From the IMG/VR virus record IMGVR_UViG_3300028388_001520, positions 1 through 34,254 of that record: DNA of 34,254 bases; one strand, written 5' to 3'. This document shows, piece after piece, positions 15,358 to 22,374 of the stretch; the first letter of the stretch is position 1; each line of letters starts with the position of its first letter. The stretch comes from a virus. A program made the position numbers and the translations under genes. Under the pieces are notes generated by a model. The model was given only the letters and a program-made list of their open reading frames with translations. It was not told the DNA's origin and made no database searches.

Positions 15358-16019
15358 TATAAAACTCCGTCTGAATATTGTAAGCAGTTTGCATGCATTC
15401 CCGTTGATCCCCACTTATGGTCAGCATATACTTTGTCCGGCCCATCATAACGCTTAGCGCCGGCTACGTAAAATAATGGAATGAAGTAGTGTGAAGGAAA
15501 GATCGTAAGTTTGTCACGCCAGGCTGGAACGTGTTTAGACAAAAACTCATTGCCAGTAGATCTGAATGGTTGTTGGTGCAGATCACCCGGTCTTAGTTCA
15601 TGAAGAGTGTCAATTAGCATTTTAACAAATTCATTGCCGGGATTGCATGCGAATATAGGTTGGATAAAATTCGGCCGGCCTTTTTCATTCTCAAAGCAAG
15701 TATAAGCATGATCTTCTGGACTCTGAAAAAGTTCTTCAGTATTTTCTAAACAAATCATATCAGCTTCGGCGATGAATCCACCTTGTTCGTACAACAGCTC
15801 GTATCGAATCAAATCAGACACGCCTGGCCATTGTCTTCGCCGGTAGTACTCCTCGATCAAGTGTTGGTTTTTCCAACGACGATTTTTGAGCATAGTGTCG
15901 GTAAAGATACTATACTCCCAGTCTGGATGCTTGTCTCTCCAGGTGTACATCCACTTCAATGGCGCAGGCTTTGGCCCGATCCAAATGTGGCTGAGTTTCT
16001 TTTCGATACTTACATTCAT
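15357..16019 (-). CDS. Glycosyltransferase, family 32-like (DXD sugar-binding region)
   Basis: The start IEKKLSHIWIGPKPAPLKWM and the core VSDLIRYELLYEQGGFIAEA are typical of GT32/OCH1-like and capsular glycosyltransferases, where the helix RYELLYxxGG precedes a DXD metal/sugar motif. Here that position reads EAD (in IAEADMICL), a conservative change. The C-terminal region has HYFIPLFY and HKWGSTGMH. It is translationally coupled to the sulfotransferase (TAATG) and overlaps SHMT by 4 bases, so the sugar genes belong to the same operon as the methyltransferase and SHMT. Confidence 0.78.
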   Translation of the reverse strand: MNVSIEKKLSHIWIGPKPAPLKWMYTWRDKHPDWEYSIFTDTMLKNRRWKNQHLIEEYYRRRQWPGVSDLIRYELLYEQGGFIAEADMICLENTEELFQSPEDHAYTCFENEKGRPNFIQPIFACNPGNEFVKMLIDTLHELRPGDLHQQPFRSTGNEFLSKHVPAWRDKLTIFPSHYFIPLFYVAGAKRYDGPDKVYADHKWGSTGMHANCLQYSDGVL

Positions 16020-17158
16020 TCAAGAATATCCAATATACGTTGTGCTAATTTTCTAAACCATTTTTCATCGTGGCCACGAGTTGTTTCTGCAGCAGTACCG
16101 ATACGAATACCGCTTGTTTCAACAAAAGATCGAGGATCATTAGGAATACCATTCTTATTTACTGTGATTCCATTCTCTTCGAGTAGGTCAGCCGCTGCTC
16201 TTCCACTATGTTTAGAATTGCTAAGATCGAGTAAGATAATGTGAGAATCAGTTCCGCCGGTTTGTACCTTGATAGTATTTGATGCATTAAATACTTCACA
16301 CATTGCCTGCGCATTCTTAATTACCTGTTCTGCATAGTCGAAGAATTCGGTGGTATCTGCTTCTATGAATGCTTGGGCTTTAGCAGCAATGATGTTCATT
16401 AGCGGACCGCCCTGCGTTCCTGGGAAGATGGCGGAGTTAATGCGCTTAGTGTAATCGGGATTGTTCCAAAGAATAATACCACCACGTGGCCCACGAAGAG
16501 TTTTATGTGTAGTTGAAGTCACTACGTCGGCATGAGGGACTGGATTATCATAAGCTCCACCAGCAATAAGGCCAGAGTAGTGAGCCATGTCGACCATTAG
16601 ATAAGAGCTCGTAAGATTAGCAATCTCACGGAATTTTTTCCAATCAATTTGTCGTGGGTACGCGGACGCTCCCGCGATGATCAATTGAGGGCGATGCTCG
16701 AGTGCGATTCGCTTAACTTCTTCGTAGTCAATCAGACCATTCTCGTCTACACCATAGTTTCGAGCATCATAAACCTTTCCGGAGAGAGTTACTGGTGCTC
16801 CGTGAGTCAGGTGTCCTCCCGCCGCAAGATCCATACCAAGAATACGGTCGCCTGGCTTAAGGAACGCTTGAAATACTGCTAGGTTAGCATTAGCACCAGA
16901 GTGTGGTTGAACATTTGCAAATTCGCAGTCATATAAGTCTTTCAGTTTTTGAATGGCGAGAGTTTCAATCTCATCCATGTGTTCGCAACCATTGTAGTAA
17001 CGCTTACCTGGATAACCTTCGGCGTACTTATTAGTGAATTCAGAACCACACAGTTTCATTACTGCATCAGAAGCAAAGTTCTCGCTAGCGATAAGCTCAA
17101 TAGTTGTTTGTTGTCTTTTTAATTCTTTTCTATAAATTCTATCAATTTCAATGTGCAT
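16016..17158 (-). CDS. glyA: Serine hydroxymethyltransferase
   Basis: This PLP enzyme converts serine and tetrahydrofolate to glycine and 5,10-methylene-THF. Diagnostic parts: IELIASENF (18-26), NKYAEGYPGKRYYNGCE (43-59), NVQPHSGANANLAV (82-95), MVDMAHYSGLIAGG and the PLP-lysine motif TSTTHKTLRGPRGG with Lys219. The C-terminal SGIRIGTAAETTRG is also conserved. At 380 residues it is shorter than cellular enzymes (about 417), with trimmed ends, but no active-site residue appears lost. It supplies the folate used by the phage ThyX, a coherent dTMP module even though the two genes lie 15 kb apart. The gene overlaps the P-loop kinase by 11 bases. Confidence 0.95.
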   Translation of the reverse strand: MHIEIDRIYRKELKRQQTTIELIASENFASDAVMKLCGSEFTNKYAEGYPGKRYYNGCEHMDEIETLAIQKLKDLYDCEFANVQPHSGANANLAVFQAFLKPGDRILGMDLAAGGHLTHGAPVTLSGKVYDARNYGVDENGLIDYEEVKRIALEHRPQLIIAGASAYPRQIDWKKFREIANLTSSYLMVDMAHYSGLIAGGAYDNPVPHADVVTSTTHKTLRGPRGGIILWNNPDYTKRINSAIFPGTQGGPLMNIIAAKAQAFIEADTTEFFDYAEQVIKNAQAMCEVFNASNTIKVQTGGTDSHIILLDLSNSKHSGRAAADLLEENGITVNKNGIPNDPRSFVETSGIRIGTAAETTRGHDEKWFRKLAQRILDILE

Positions 17159-17690
17159 ATATGTTCACCAATTTTTCATAAGCGATGGAAGCATGATCAG
17201 ATCCTTCGATCTGAGTATATGGTATATTTAACCGTTTGAATTGGTCAACGATTTCAAGGTCAATACGAACACTCTGTACTTCGTCTTGAGCTCGACCGTC
17301 TTCTTCAAAGTCGATTCGAGGGCGACTAAGCATGAAGTTAATGTTGTCATACATTTCATAGCATTCGAGCGCAAGCCTATCAATAAGATCACTATAAAGA
17401 GGGCCATCATAAACTTCTCGATAGATAGGGCTAAGGAGTACAGGAGAATCAGTAATCACATAATCCACTTTATCTGCAAGTCTTAAAATTTTACGATGCT
17501 GATGAGCAAGAACCCAAAGCTGATCTCGCAACATGGGAATATTACCTTCCCATACACATTCTTTAGCAAATTCATCAGTCAACTCAACGCTATAACCTAA
17601 CAACTTCATTTTGTAAAACAAACCCGCAGCGGCTGTACTTTTACCAGAGCAGGGTCCACCATAGAAATTAATTACACGCGTTTTTCTCAT
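17148..17690 (-). CDS. P-loop ATPase/nucleotide kinase-like protein (AAA_28 type)
   Basis: The Walker A motif GGPCSGKST lies at residues 11-19, after a beta strand (RVINFY). DYVITDSPVLLSPIY (around 76-90) looks like the Walker B/DSP region and FMLSRPRIDFEEDGRAQDE resembles the lid region of NadR-like or dNMP-kinase-like ATPases. Proteins of this type are common in T4-like cyanophages and other marine myoviruses as unassigned kinases. A nucleotide or nicotinamide-riboside kinase role is possible; the substrate cannot be read from sequence. Its start overlaps the end of the zinc mini-protein. Confidence 0.75.
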   Translation of the reverse strand: MRKTRVINFYGGPCSGKSTAAAGLFYKMKLLGYSVELTDEFAKECVWEGNIPMLRDQLWVLAHQHRKILRLADKVDYVITDSPVLLSPIYREVYDGPLYSDLIDRLALECYEMYDNINFMLSRPRIDFEEDGRAQDEVQSVRIDLEIVDQFKRLNIPYTQIEGSDHASIAYEKLVNIYAH

Positions 17691-17790
17691 TGTTTAAATC
17701 CTTATCAGCACATTCATAACTACACCATAAAACGCCAGAACTTAATAGTAAGACTCTAAAACGTTTACCACAATACTGACATTTTTTCAT
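17668..17790 (-). CDS. 40-residue zinc-ribbon/treble-clef mini-protein
   Basis: I read this directly because it is too short for routine gene calling. It starts at ATG 17790, overlapping the methyltransferase stop as TAATG, and ends at TAA 17668. CQYC (residues 4-7) and C-x-x-x-C in WCSYEC (22-27) form a plausible four-Cys zinc site. It overlaps the kinase start by 23 bases. Similar tiny zinc proteins sit in phage operons with unknown roles. Confidence 0.65.
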   Translation of the reverse strand: MKKCQYCGKRFRVLLLSSGVLWCSYECADKDLNNEKNACN

Positions 17791-18356
17791 TACTGCTTCT
17801 CTACTAGCCATAAGAAGTCATCCTCGACTTTCCAAGAATTAGGACCGAAGTATTCAGTAACTGCTTGTTCGACAGTAGGGAAGTGAATGTCATGCCCAAT
17901 GATCATACCACCTTTACGAACTTTAGGTGTCCAAGCTTGAATGTCACGCAGACAACCTTCGTACCCATGATCTGCGTCGATGAATACGAAATCTAAACTT
18001 TCGTCGGGAACTTGTTTTGCGGCTTCAGTAGTATAGTCCTTGATGATTTCAGCTCGGCCTGGATATGCTTGGCAGAACCTTACAAGGTCTTGGTAGTATG
18101 CATCGTGATTCCATGGATGACCATTTTCACCAGCAGTCCACTTTTCTGGTCCGTTGTTTTCTGGCTGAGGGGCATAAAGATCAACACCAATAATATGAAG
18201 CTTATGGCAAGTTTTAACAAGATGTTTAAAGGTTTCACCCATCCATACTCCTAGTTCAGCGCCTTTAGTCCAACCGTTCTTTCGAACATACTTTTCGATT
18301 GTTTGCCAACGCCAGATATTACCACCATCATGACCACGATCACGAATACGTCCCAT
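17790..18356 (-). CDS. Class I SAM-dependent methyltransferase (Methyltransf_24-like)
   Basis: KGAELGVWMGETFKHLV (residues 31-47) is the glycine-rich SAM loop (E-x-G-x-x-x-G), IIGVDLYAP is motif post-I with an acidic residue, LDFVFIDADHGYEG is motif IV, and KVRKGGMIIGHDI follows. This arrangement fits small-molecule or sugar O-methyltransferases used in polysaccharide and glycan modification. It is first in an operon with the zinc mini-protein, kinase, SHMT and sugar genes, behind a perfect early promoter, which supports a glycan-linked role. Substrate not determined. Confidence 0.82.
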   Translation of the reverse strand: MGRIRDRGHDGGNIWRWQTIEKYVRKNGWTKGAELGVWMGETFKHLVKTCHKLHIIGVDLYAPQPENNGPEKWTAGENGHPWNHDAYYQDLVRFCQAYPGRAEIIKDYTTEAAKQVPDESLDFVFIDADHGYEGCLRDIQAWTPKVRKGGMIIGHDIHFPTVEQAVTEYFGPNSWKVEDDFLWLVEKQ

Positions 18357-18393
18357 AATTTATCTCCTTTCAACTATTACAACATAATGTACT

Positions 18394-18422
18394 ATTATAT
18401 ATTAATGTGGGCTAAATGTCAA
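18394..18422 (-). promoter_or_regulatory. Sigma70-type early promoter for the methyltransferase-SHMT-glycan operon
   Basis: TTGACA (18422-18417), 17-base spacer, TATAAT (18399-18394) on the minus strand, with TAG before the -35. The predicted start near 18387 leaves a leader of about 30 bases to the ATG at 18356, with AAGGAG inside it. Confidence 0.85.
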
Positions 18423-18425
18423 CTA

Positions 18426-18800
18426 TTATTCGTAGCCTGATGTTTTGTTTAATTTCATAATTACGTGGAATGGACCATCCGCAGTAATTCTAATATCCCA
18501 ATCTGAATATACATCATCTACGAACCCGTCATAGTCATATGAACCAGCATTCACAAGGTAATAATGACCGTGCGTATTTGCTGAGTCAGGATCTTTGCGG
18601 GTAATATCAATTTGCTTACCGATCTTTGCTCCCCAGAATAATTCTTTTACGCTTACAAATGCGGTGTTTGCGTCGAATGTTTCTCCATCAGCAACTAGGT
18701 CTGATAAAGAAATATCGATTGGATCTGGAGAAGAAGTGTTATCGTAGCATTTAAGAACTGCTTCGCCACTTGATCTTTTTAAGTAATGTACTCTTGCCAT
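18426..18800 (-). CDS. Conserved phage hypothetical, beta-rich (124 aa)
   Basis: The protein is beta-rich, with RVHYLKRSSGEAVLKCYDN, an internal THGHYYLVNAGSYDYDGF segment and DIRITADGPFHVIMKLNKT near the end. No known domain is recognised. I choose ATG 18800, which overlaps the stop of the ligase-like gene (TAATG), not 18812. Position after the ligase/kinase/nuclease set in the same late operon suggests a virion-associated or partner role. Confidence 0.68.
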   Translation of the reverse strand: MARVHYLKRSSGEAVLKCYDNTSSPDPIDISLSDLVADGETFDANTAFVSVKELFWGAKIGKQIDITRKDPDSANTHGHYYLVNAGSYDYDGFVDDVYSDWDIRITADGPFHVIMKLNKTSGYE

Positions 18801-20038
18801 TATTTTTGCCACCCTTTAATATATTCTGTTGAGAAGTTTGCTTTACTAAAATTCAATCTGTCGACTAACTTTAATGATCCTCCACTGAGATGATCAATAG
18901 CAACAAAGCCTTCCTGGCCGGTAACTTCAAACCCTTTATTTGTTTTCAAGAAAGTCTTAAGCCCGTCAACGTGATTCAGTTTCTCGATTACCATGTGCTT
19001 AGCATCGACTAACATATTATAGAGAGTAAATACTTTTTCAATTTCTCTAATATTTCGAGCATCAAAGAACTTGAGAATCTCTTGGCCTTTAGCAATCTTA
19101 GCATCTTTACTCTTTTGAGTTTTGACTTTATCAGCTTGTTTCTGATAATATTCTTCAATGTATCTTTGCAAACCAATTACAAATCCTTTAGAATCGCCTA
19201 CGCGTTGCCCTTCACGAACTTTAGAATTAATGTAAGTGTTCGTGCGTTCATTAAGCTCAGTGTTATTTTTAAATTCATTTAATACGTTTGCTTTAATTGT
19301 ACGGAACAGACGGCCGGCATCTGAAAGAAGTTTAGTAATTTGATCTGTTTCTTGTTTAGTAAATGTTGCGTTACCTGACTTGTCTTCGAATACTGCATCT
19401 ACCGCCCAGACGCCTTTTGTTTCTTTAAGCTTGCTTGCAATCTTCTCTCCAAAACTTGCTGACATTGACTCAAAGTCTGATCCTCTGTACGTTGTATGCC
19501 AAACCACACCGATTTCGGATCCTGCAATTCTTTTACCAAGGTCGCTGTTCGTTGGTACCGCATAAACAATCGTGTTAGGATGGAAAGTAATATACGATTC
19601 TCCATCAATAGTTTCTTTTTTGAGATCGTCTTTCGTAAATAGGAAATCACCTTGAATCACTCCTTCCTTGATTCCAAGTTTAGCGAATTCCTTCAAAGCA
19701 ACTTTAAATTTGTCTGCGAGATCGCCACTTAGATCATTATCAATTTCTGCATTTGTTTTATAAATTTTTGGATTCTTGTTGAATACACCTTTCTTAGCGA
19801 TAAAGAACTTACCATCAGAAGGATCAATGCCTGCAAATAATGCAGGGGCACCGTCCCATTTAACAGTGACACTCACTGGAGCAGAAGCGTTGCCTGCTAG
19901 CATGTCACGGAGAGCCCTCAGATAATTAAAAACATTACGTGTACCTGTAACCCCACCATCGATAACAGCATCCTCGAGATGCGTCATATGGAGATTTTTA
20001 CCGGCTGCTTCTGTAATATAAGACTTAAATCCTTTCAT
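18800..20038 (-). CDS. Ligase-like covalent nucleotidyltransferase with capsid-targeting-like N-terminus
   Basis: The start MKGFKSYITEA closely matches the T4 internal-protein targeting sequence MKTYQEFIAEA, including the I-x-E/A cleavage position. Beyond it, VSVTVKWDGAPALFAG (about 55-70) contains a K-x-D-G motif, the nucleotide-accepting lysine of DNA/RNA ligases and capping enzymes (Lys60). FFIAKKGVF (78-86), VIQGDFLF (127-134) and VVWHTTY (178-184) can be read as motifs Ia/III/IV. The C-terminal half is helical and does not look like an OB fold. T4-like marine phages carry this as a family of unknown function. RNA or DNA ligation is inferred. It overlaps the kinase by ATGA. Confidence 0.72.
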   Translation of the reverse strand: MKGFKSYITEAAGKNLHMTHLEDAVIDGGVTGTRNVFNYLRALRDMLAGNASAPVSVTVKWDGAPALFAGIDPSDGKFFIAKKGVFNKNPKIYKTNAEIDNDLSGDLADKFKVALKEFAKLGIKEGVIQGDFLFTKDDLKKETIDGESYITFHPNTIVYAVPTNSDLGKRIAGSEIGVVWHTTYRGSDFESMSASFGEKIASKLKETKGVWAVDAVFEDKSGNATFTKQETDQITKLLSDAGRLFRTIKANVLNEFKNNTELNERTNTYINSKVREGQRVGDSKGFVIGLQRYIEEYYQKQADKVKTQKSKDAKIAKGQEILKFFDARNIREIEKVFTLYNMLVDAKHMVIEKLNHVDGLKTFLKTNKGFEVTGQEGFVAIDHLSGGSLKLVDRLNFSKANFSTEYIKGWQK

Positions 20039-20856
20039 CGTTGTGATTCTCGCTCTCTTTTTGCTTGGGCATCTTCAGCATCGTGCCTGCGCTTTAAAGT
20101 TTCTTTTTGTCTTTTTTGTTGATCTTTTAACCTTTGAACTTCTCTAGCCTGTTGAGCGTTAAGTTCAGCATCTTCTTTAATACCCCGAGCCTGTTTTTGC
20201 TGACTGATCCATTGTTTAGCAATATGATTGTCAGGTGGAGTCTTAGACCAAGTAGCAACTCGCTTATAAACTGAGCCAAGAATCTTTGGAGAATCTGCCA
20301 TGTTTGACATTGAGTTGTCGACTACAATCATACGATCTCGAAATAGGTTTTGAAATTTACCAATATTCTTTTGAACATCATTCCACATTTTCTCAACTGT
20401 ATCATTTGGAAGACTGCGACGACGTCTACTGTTCTGCGTAATAGCTGTTTGAAGATCAGTATTAACGAATAGCATCATTACACTATAACCTATTTCACGC
20501 AACATGTCAACCTGTTTTTTGATTTTATCGTAATCTTTTCCAGTTCCGTCAATAACAAGACCTAGGCGGCCGTCTAAAGCCAATTTCATTTTCTTGCCAG
20601 TAAGAGCTTTAGCTTTACCTCGAAGTTCTTGCCCTTTTGGAGACATGAGCGTTTCAGCGTCAGGTTCTAGTCCCGCTTTAGCAAGAGCGTTTTCGAACGC
20701 ATCGTCTGAGTTGATGAGCTTGAAACCTAGCGCTTGTAATGCAGTTTGTCCTACGACAAATGACTTGCCTGAACCAGGCCCACCGGCTAGAAACACCGCT
20801 TTAAAGATAGCCGGATCGTTTATTCCTTCTTCGAGATATCGCTTAAATCTTATCAC
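20035..20856 (-). CDS. P-loop kinase (zeta-toxin/polynucleotide-kinase-like) with capsid-targeting-like N-terminus
   Basis: The start MIRFKRYLEEG again resembles MKTYQEFIAEA with L-x-E/G. The domain begins FKAVFLAGGPGSGKSFVVGQ with Walker A at 25-32, then a catalytic-type Asp (NSDDAF, 49-54), GLVIDGTGKDYDKI (99-112) and an Arg-rich lid (NSRRRRSLPND, 142-152). This is the layout of phage polynucleotide kinases and zeta-like kinases. The C-terminal 50 residues are a highly charged helix (RLKDQQKRQKETLKRRHD). It sits between the ligase-like and nuclease-like genes, both with ATGA overlaps, so the three are a coupled set. The substrate may be nucleic-acid ends, by analogy with T4 Pnk and Rnl1. 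Confidence 0.78.
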   Translation of the reverse strand: MIRFKRYLEEGINDPAIFKAVFLAGGPGSGKSFVVGQTALQALGFKLINSDDAFENALAKAGLEPDAETLMSPKGQELRGKAKALTGKKMKLALDGRLGLVIDGTGKDYDKIKKQVDMLREIGYSVMMLFVNTDLQTAITQNSRRRRSLPNDTVEKMWNDVQKNIGKFQNLFRDRMIVVDNSMSNMADSPKILGSVYKRVATWSKTPPDNHIAKQWISQQKQARGIKEDAELNAQQAREVQRLKDQQKRQKETLKRRHDAEDAQAKRERESQR

Positions 20857-22325
20857 TTATAAATCGCCTTAAATTCTGGTGTCATTGTAGCTAAGAAAGA
20901 TGGAGCTGATCTGAAATTACCCTTATAACGGAGTGAGATGTTACAAAGAGGAACGCCACCCAGTATCAAGTCGAATCTTAGAACCGCTGCGGTCGCTCCC
21001 GGTTGAAATGCTTGTGTTGAGCCGGGTGTAAACCTGAGATCTACTTTGCCTTTAGAAGCAAGATCATCAAGCTTAGTTGTTACGGTGTCGATGTCTTTAT
21101 ACTCGCCGGGAGATACGTCTACACCTTTACGAGGGCCGTAGTCACCGATACCAGTTACGAGAGCGAAGTCGAAGTTAACTTTCTGCAAGTCTTTAAGATC
21201 TGCTTTAAAGATCAGCTGCATGAGCTGATCTGCAATAAGCTGCTTATTTTTCAAAATGATATTCGACATGTCTTTAAACAGAGATTTGCTTGACTTCAAT
21301 TCCCTGTTGATGATGTCGTTATCGATACGCTGAATGAATTGTTTCCAATTCTTAGTGTTAGGACGATTCTTTTCCATATCAGCAAGAAGTTGAGCACTCG
21401 CTTTACCTTCACGCTTGGCTCGTGCAAGAACCTTAAGATAGAACAGACCCGTCTTGTCGTCGAGTTGTTTCATGATCTTATCGAACTTAGGATCTTTAAA
21501 CATGGTCGAGAACGACTTGTTAATTAGAGTAGGATCTTCTTCAGCGATGCGCTTCTTTTTCTTTAGTGAAACGCCGAGATACTTATCTCCTTTTCTTACA
21601 ATAAAGTCTGACGAGTTAAAGTCTGCCATTCCGTACTTAGTGATTTTAAATTGTTTTACGTCATCATCCCAAGCTTGGCCAGTTAGGTAGACCATGTCAG
21701 CACCGCCATAACCAGCTTCGTGAATTGCTTTAGCTGCAGACACCGCCTGACAAAGGTTAGGATAATCTCCAGCAAGACTATCAACCTGTCCCTGCTTGTA
21801 TCCTTTAACTCGCTTCAATCCGAGTCTTACATCTTTGATCAAAGCATCCATTTCATCAGAATCTTTTGGAAGATCAAGAGAAGATTTCAAACAAAGTGCA
21901 GCAGTCATAAGCTCGTTTGGATCATCACCCGCTGAAGAACGCTTACCATCAGGACGACAGTTAACATAGATGTAGCGATCCATGTCTTTATGCTTGATAG
22001 CGTAATCTTTTTCTTTACGACCAGAAGGAACCGGGGCTCGTTCTAGCTCAGGATGATTGTCGATGATCTCGTTAGCTAGTGCAGCGAATCGAGTACGATC
22101 CTTGTCAGGCATAACCTGAGAGATTGCCAACTTCTTACTATTACTTTTGCCGGGTCTAGTGTCGACTTCGATTTCTGTTTTGATAGAACCAATTTGGTCG
22201 TCGATGTCAGCTAGAATCCCGAGCGCAAAGTTCTCATCGTCACCCTTGTATTCTAAGTTGTCAAGATCTTCGCTTACGAAAGTCATGAAGTCAAAATCAA
22301 GACTAGAAAATCTTTTCTTTTCCAT
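20853..22325 (-). CDS. Large late protein with possible PD-(D/E)XK nuclease core
   Basis: Function is not established. Within 490 residues, Glu138 (DPNELMTAA), Asp240 (NSSDFIVRKGDKYL) and S253-x-K255 (GVSLKKKK) are spaced as in PD-(D/E)XK nucleases that use S-L-K instead of E-x-K, such as several restriction enzymes. The N-terminus (DFDFMTFVSEDL) weakly resembles the targeting pattern of its neighbours. The C-terminal 120 residues (LITGIGD-like ALVTGIGDYGPRKGVDVSP, then RFDLILGGVPLCNISLRYKG) look like a separate beta domain with its own K at the end. It is the first gene of the late operon from 22366-22373 and overlaps the kinase gene by ATGA. Confidence 0.7.
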   Translation of the reverse strand: MEKKRFSSLDFDFMTFVSEDLDNLEYKGDDENFALGILADIDDQIGSIKTEIEVDTRPGKSNSKKLAISQVMPDKDRTRFAALANEIIDNHPELERAPVPSGRKEKDYAIKHKDMDRYIYVNCRPDGKRSSAGDDPNELMTAALCLKSSLDLPKDSDEMDALIKDVRLGLKRVKGYKQGQVDSLAGDYPNLCQAVSAAKAIHEAGYGGADMVYLTGQAWDDDVKQFKITKYGMADFNSSDFIVRKGDKYLGVSLKKKKRIAEEDPTLINKSFSTMFKDPKFDKIMKQLDDKTGLFYLKVLARAKREGKASAQLLADMEKNRPNTKNWKQFIQRIDNDIINRELKSSKSLFKDMSNIILKNKQLIADQLMQLIFKADLKDLQKVNFDFALVTGIGDYGPRKGVDVSPGEYKDIDTVTTKLDDLASKGKVDLRFTPGSTQAFQPGATAAVLRFDLILGGVPLCNISLRYKGNFRSAPSFLATMTPEFKAIYK

Positions 22326-22365
22326 GTAAGAGCCTATGCAATAGTTTGTAAGAAGTACTTTGTCT

Positions 22366-22373
22366 TATTTATA
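22366..22373 (-). promoter_or_regulatory. T4-type late promoter for the nuclease-kinase-ligase set
   Basis: TATAAATA on the minus strand lies 41 bases before the ATG at 22325. It puts the three DNA-end enzymes in the late class, unlike the T4 pseT and rnl genes, which are early. Confidence 0.75.
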
Positions 22374-22374
22374 A

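Noticed and set aside
20480-20515. TTGACA-17-TATAGT on the minus strand inside the P-loop kinase gene
   Set aside because: It lies deep in coding sequence for VDMLREIGYSVMM, lacks the AG before the -35, has one mismatch, and no gene start follows closely.
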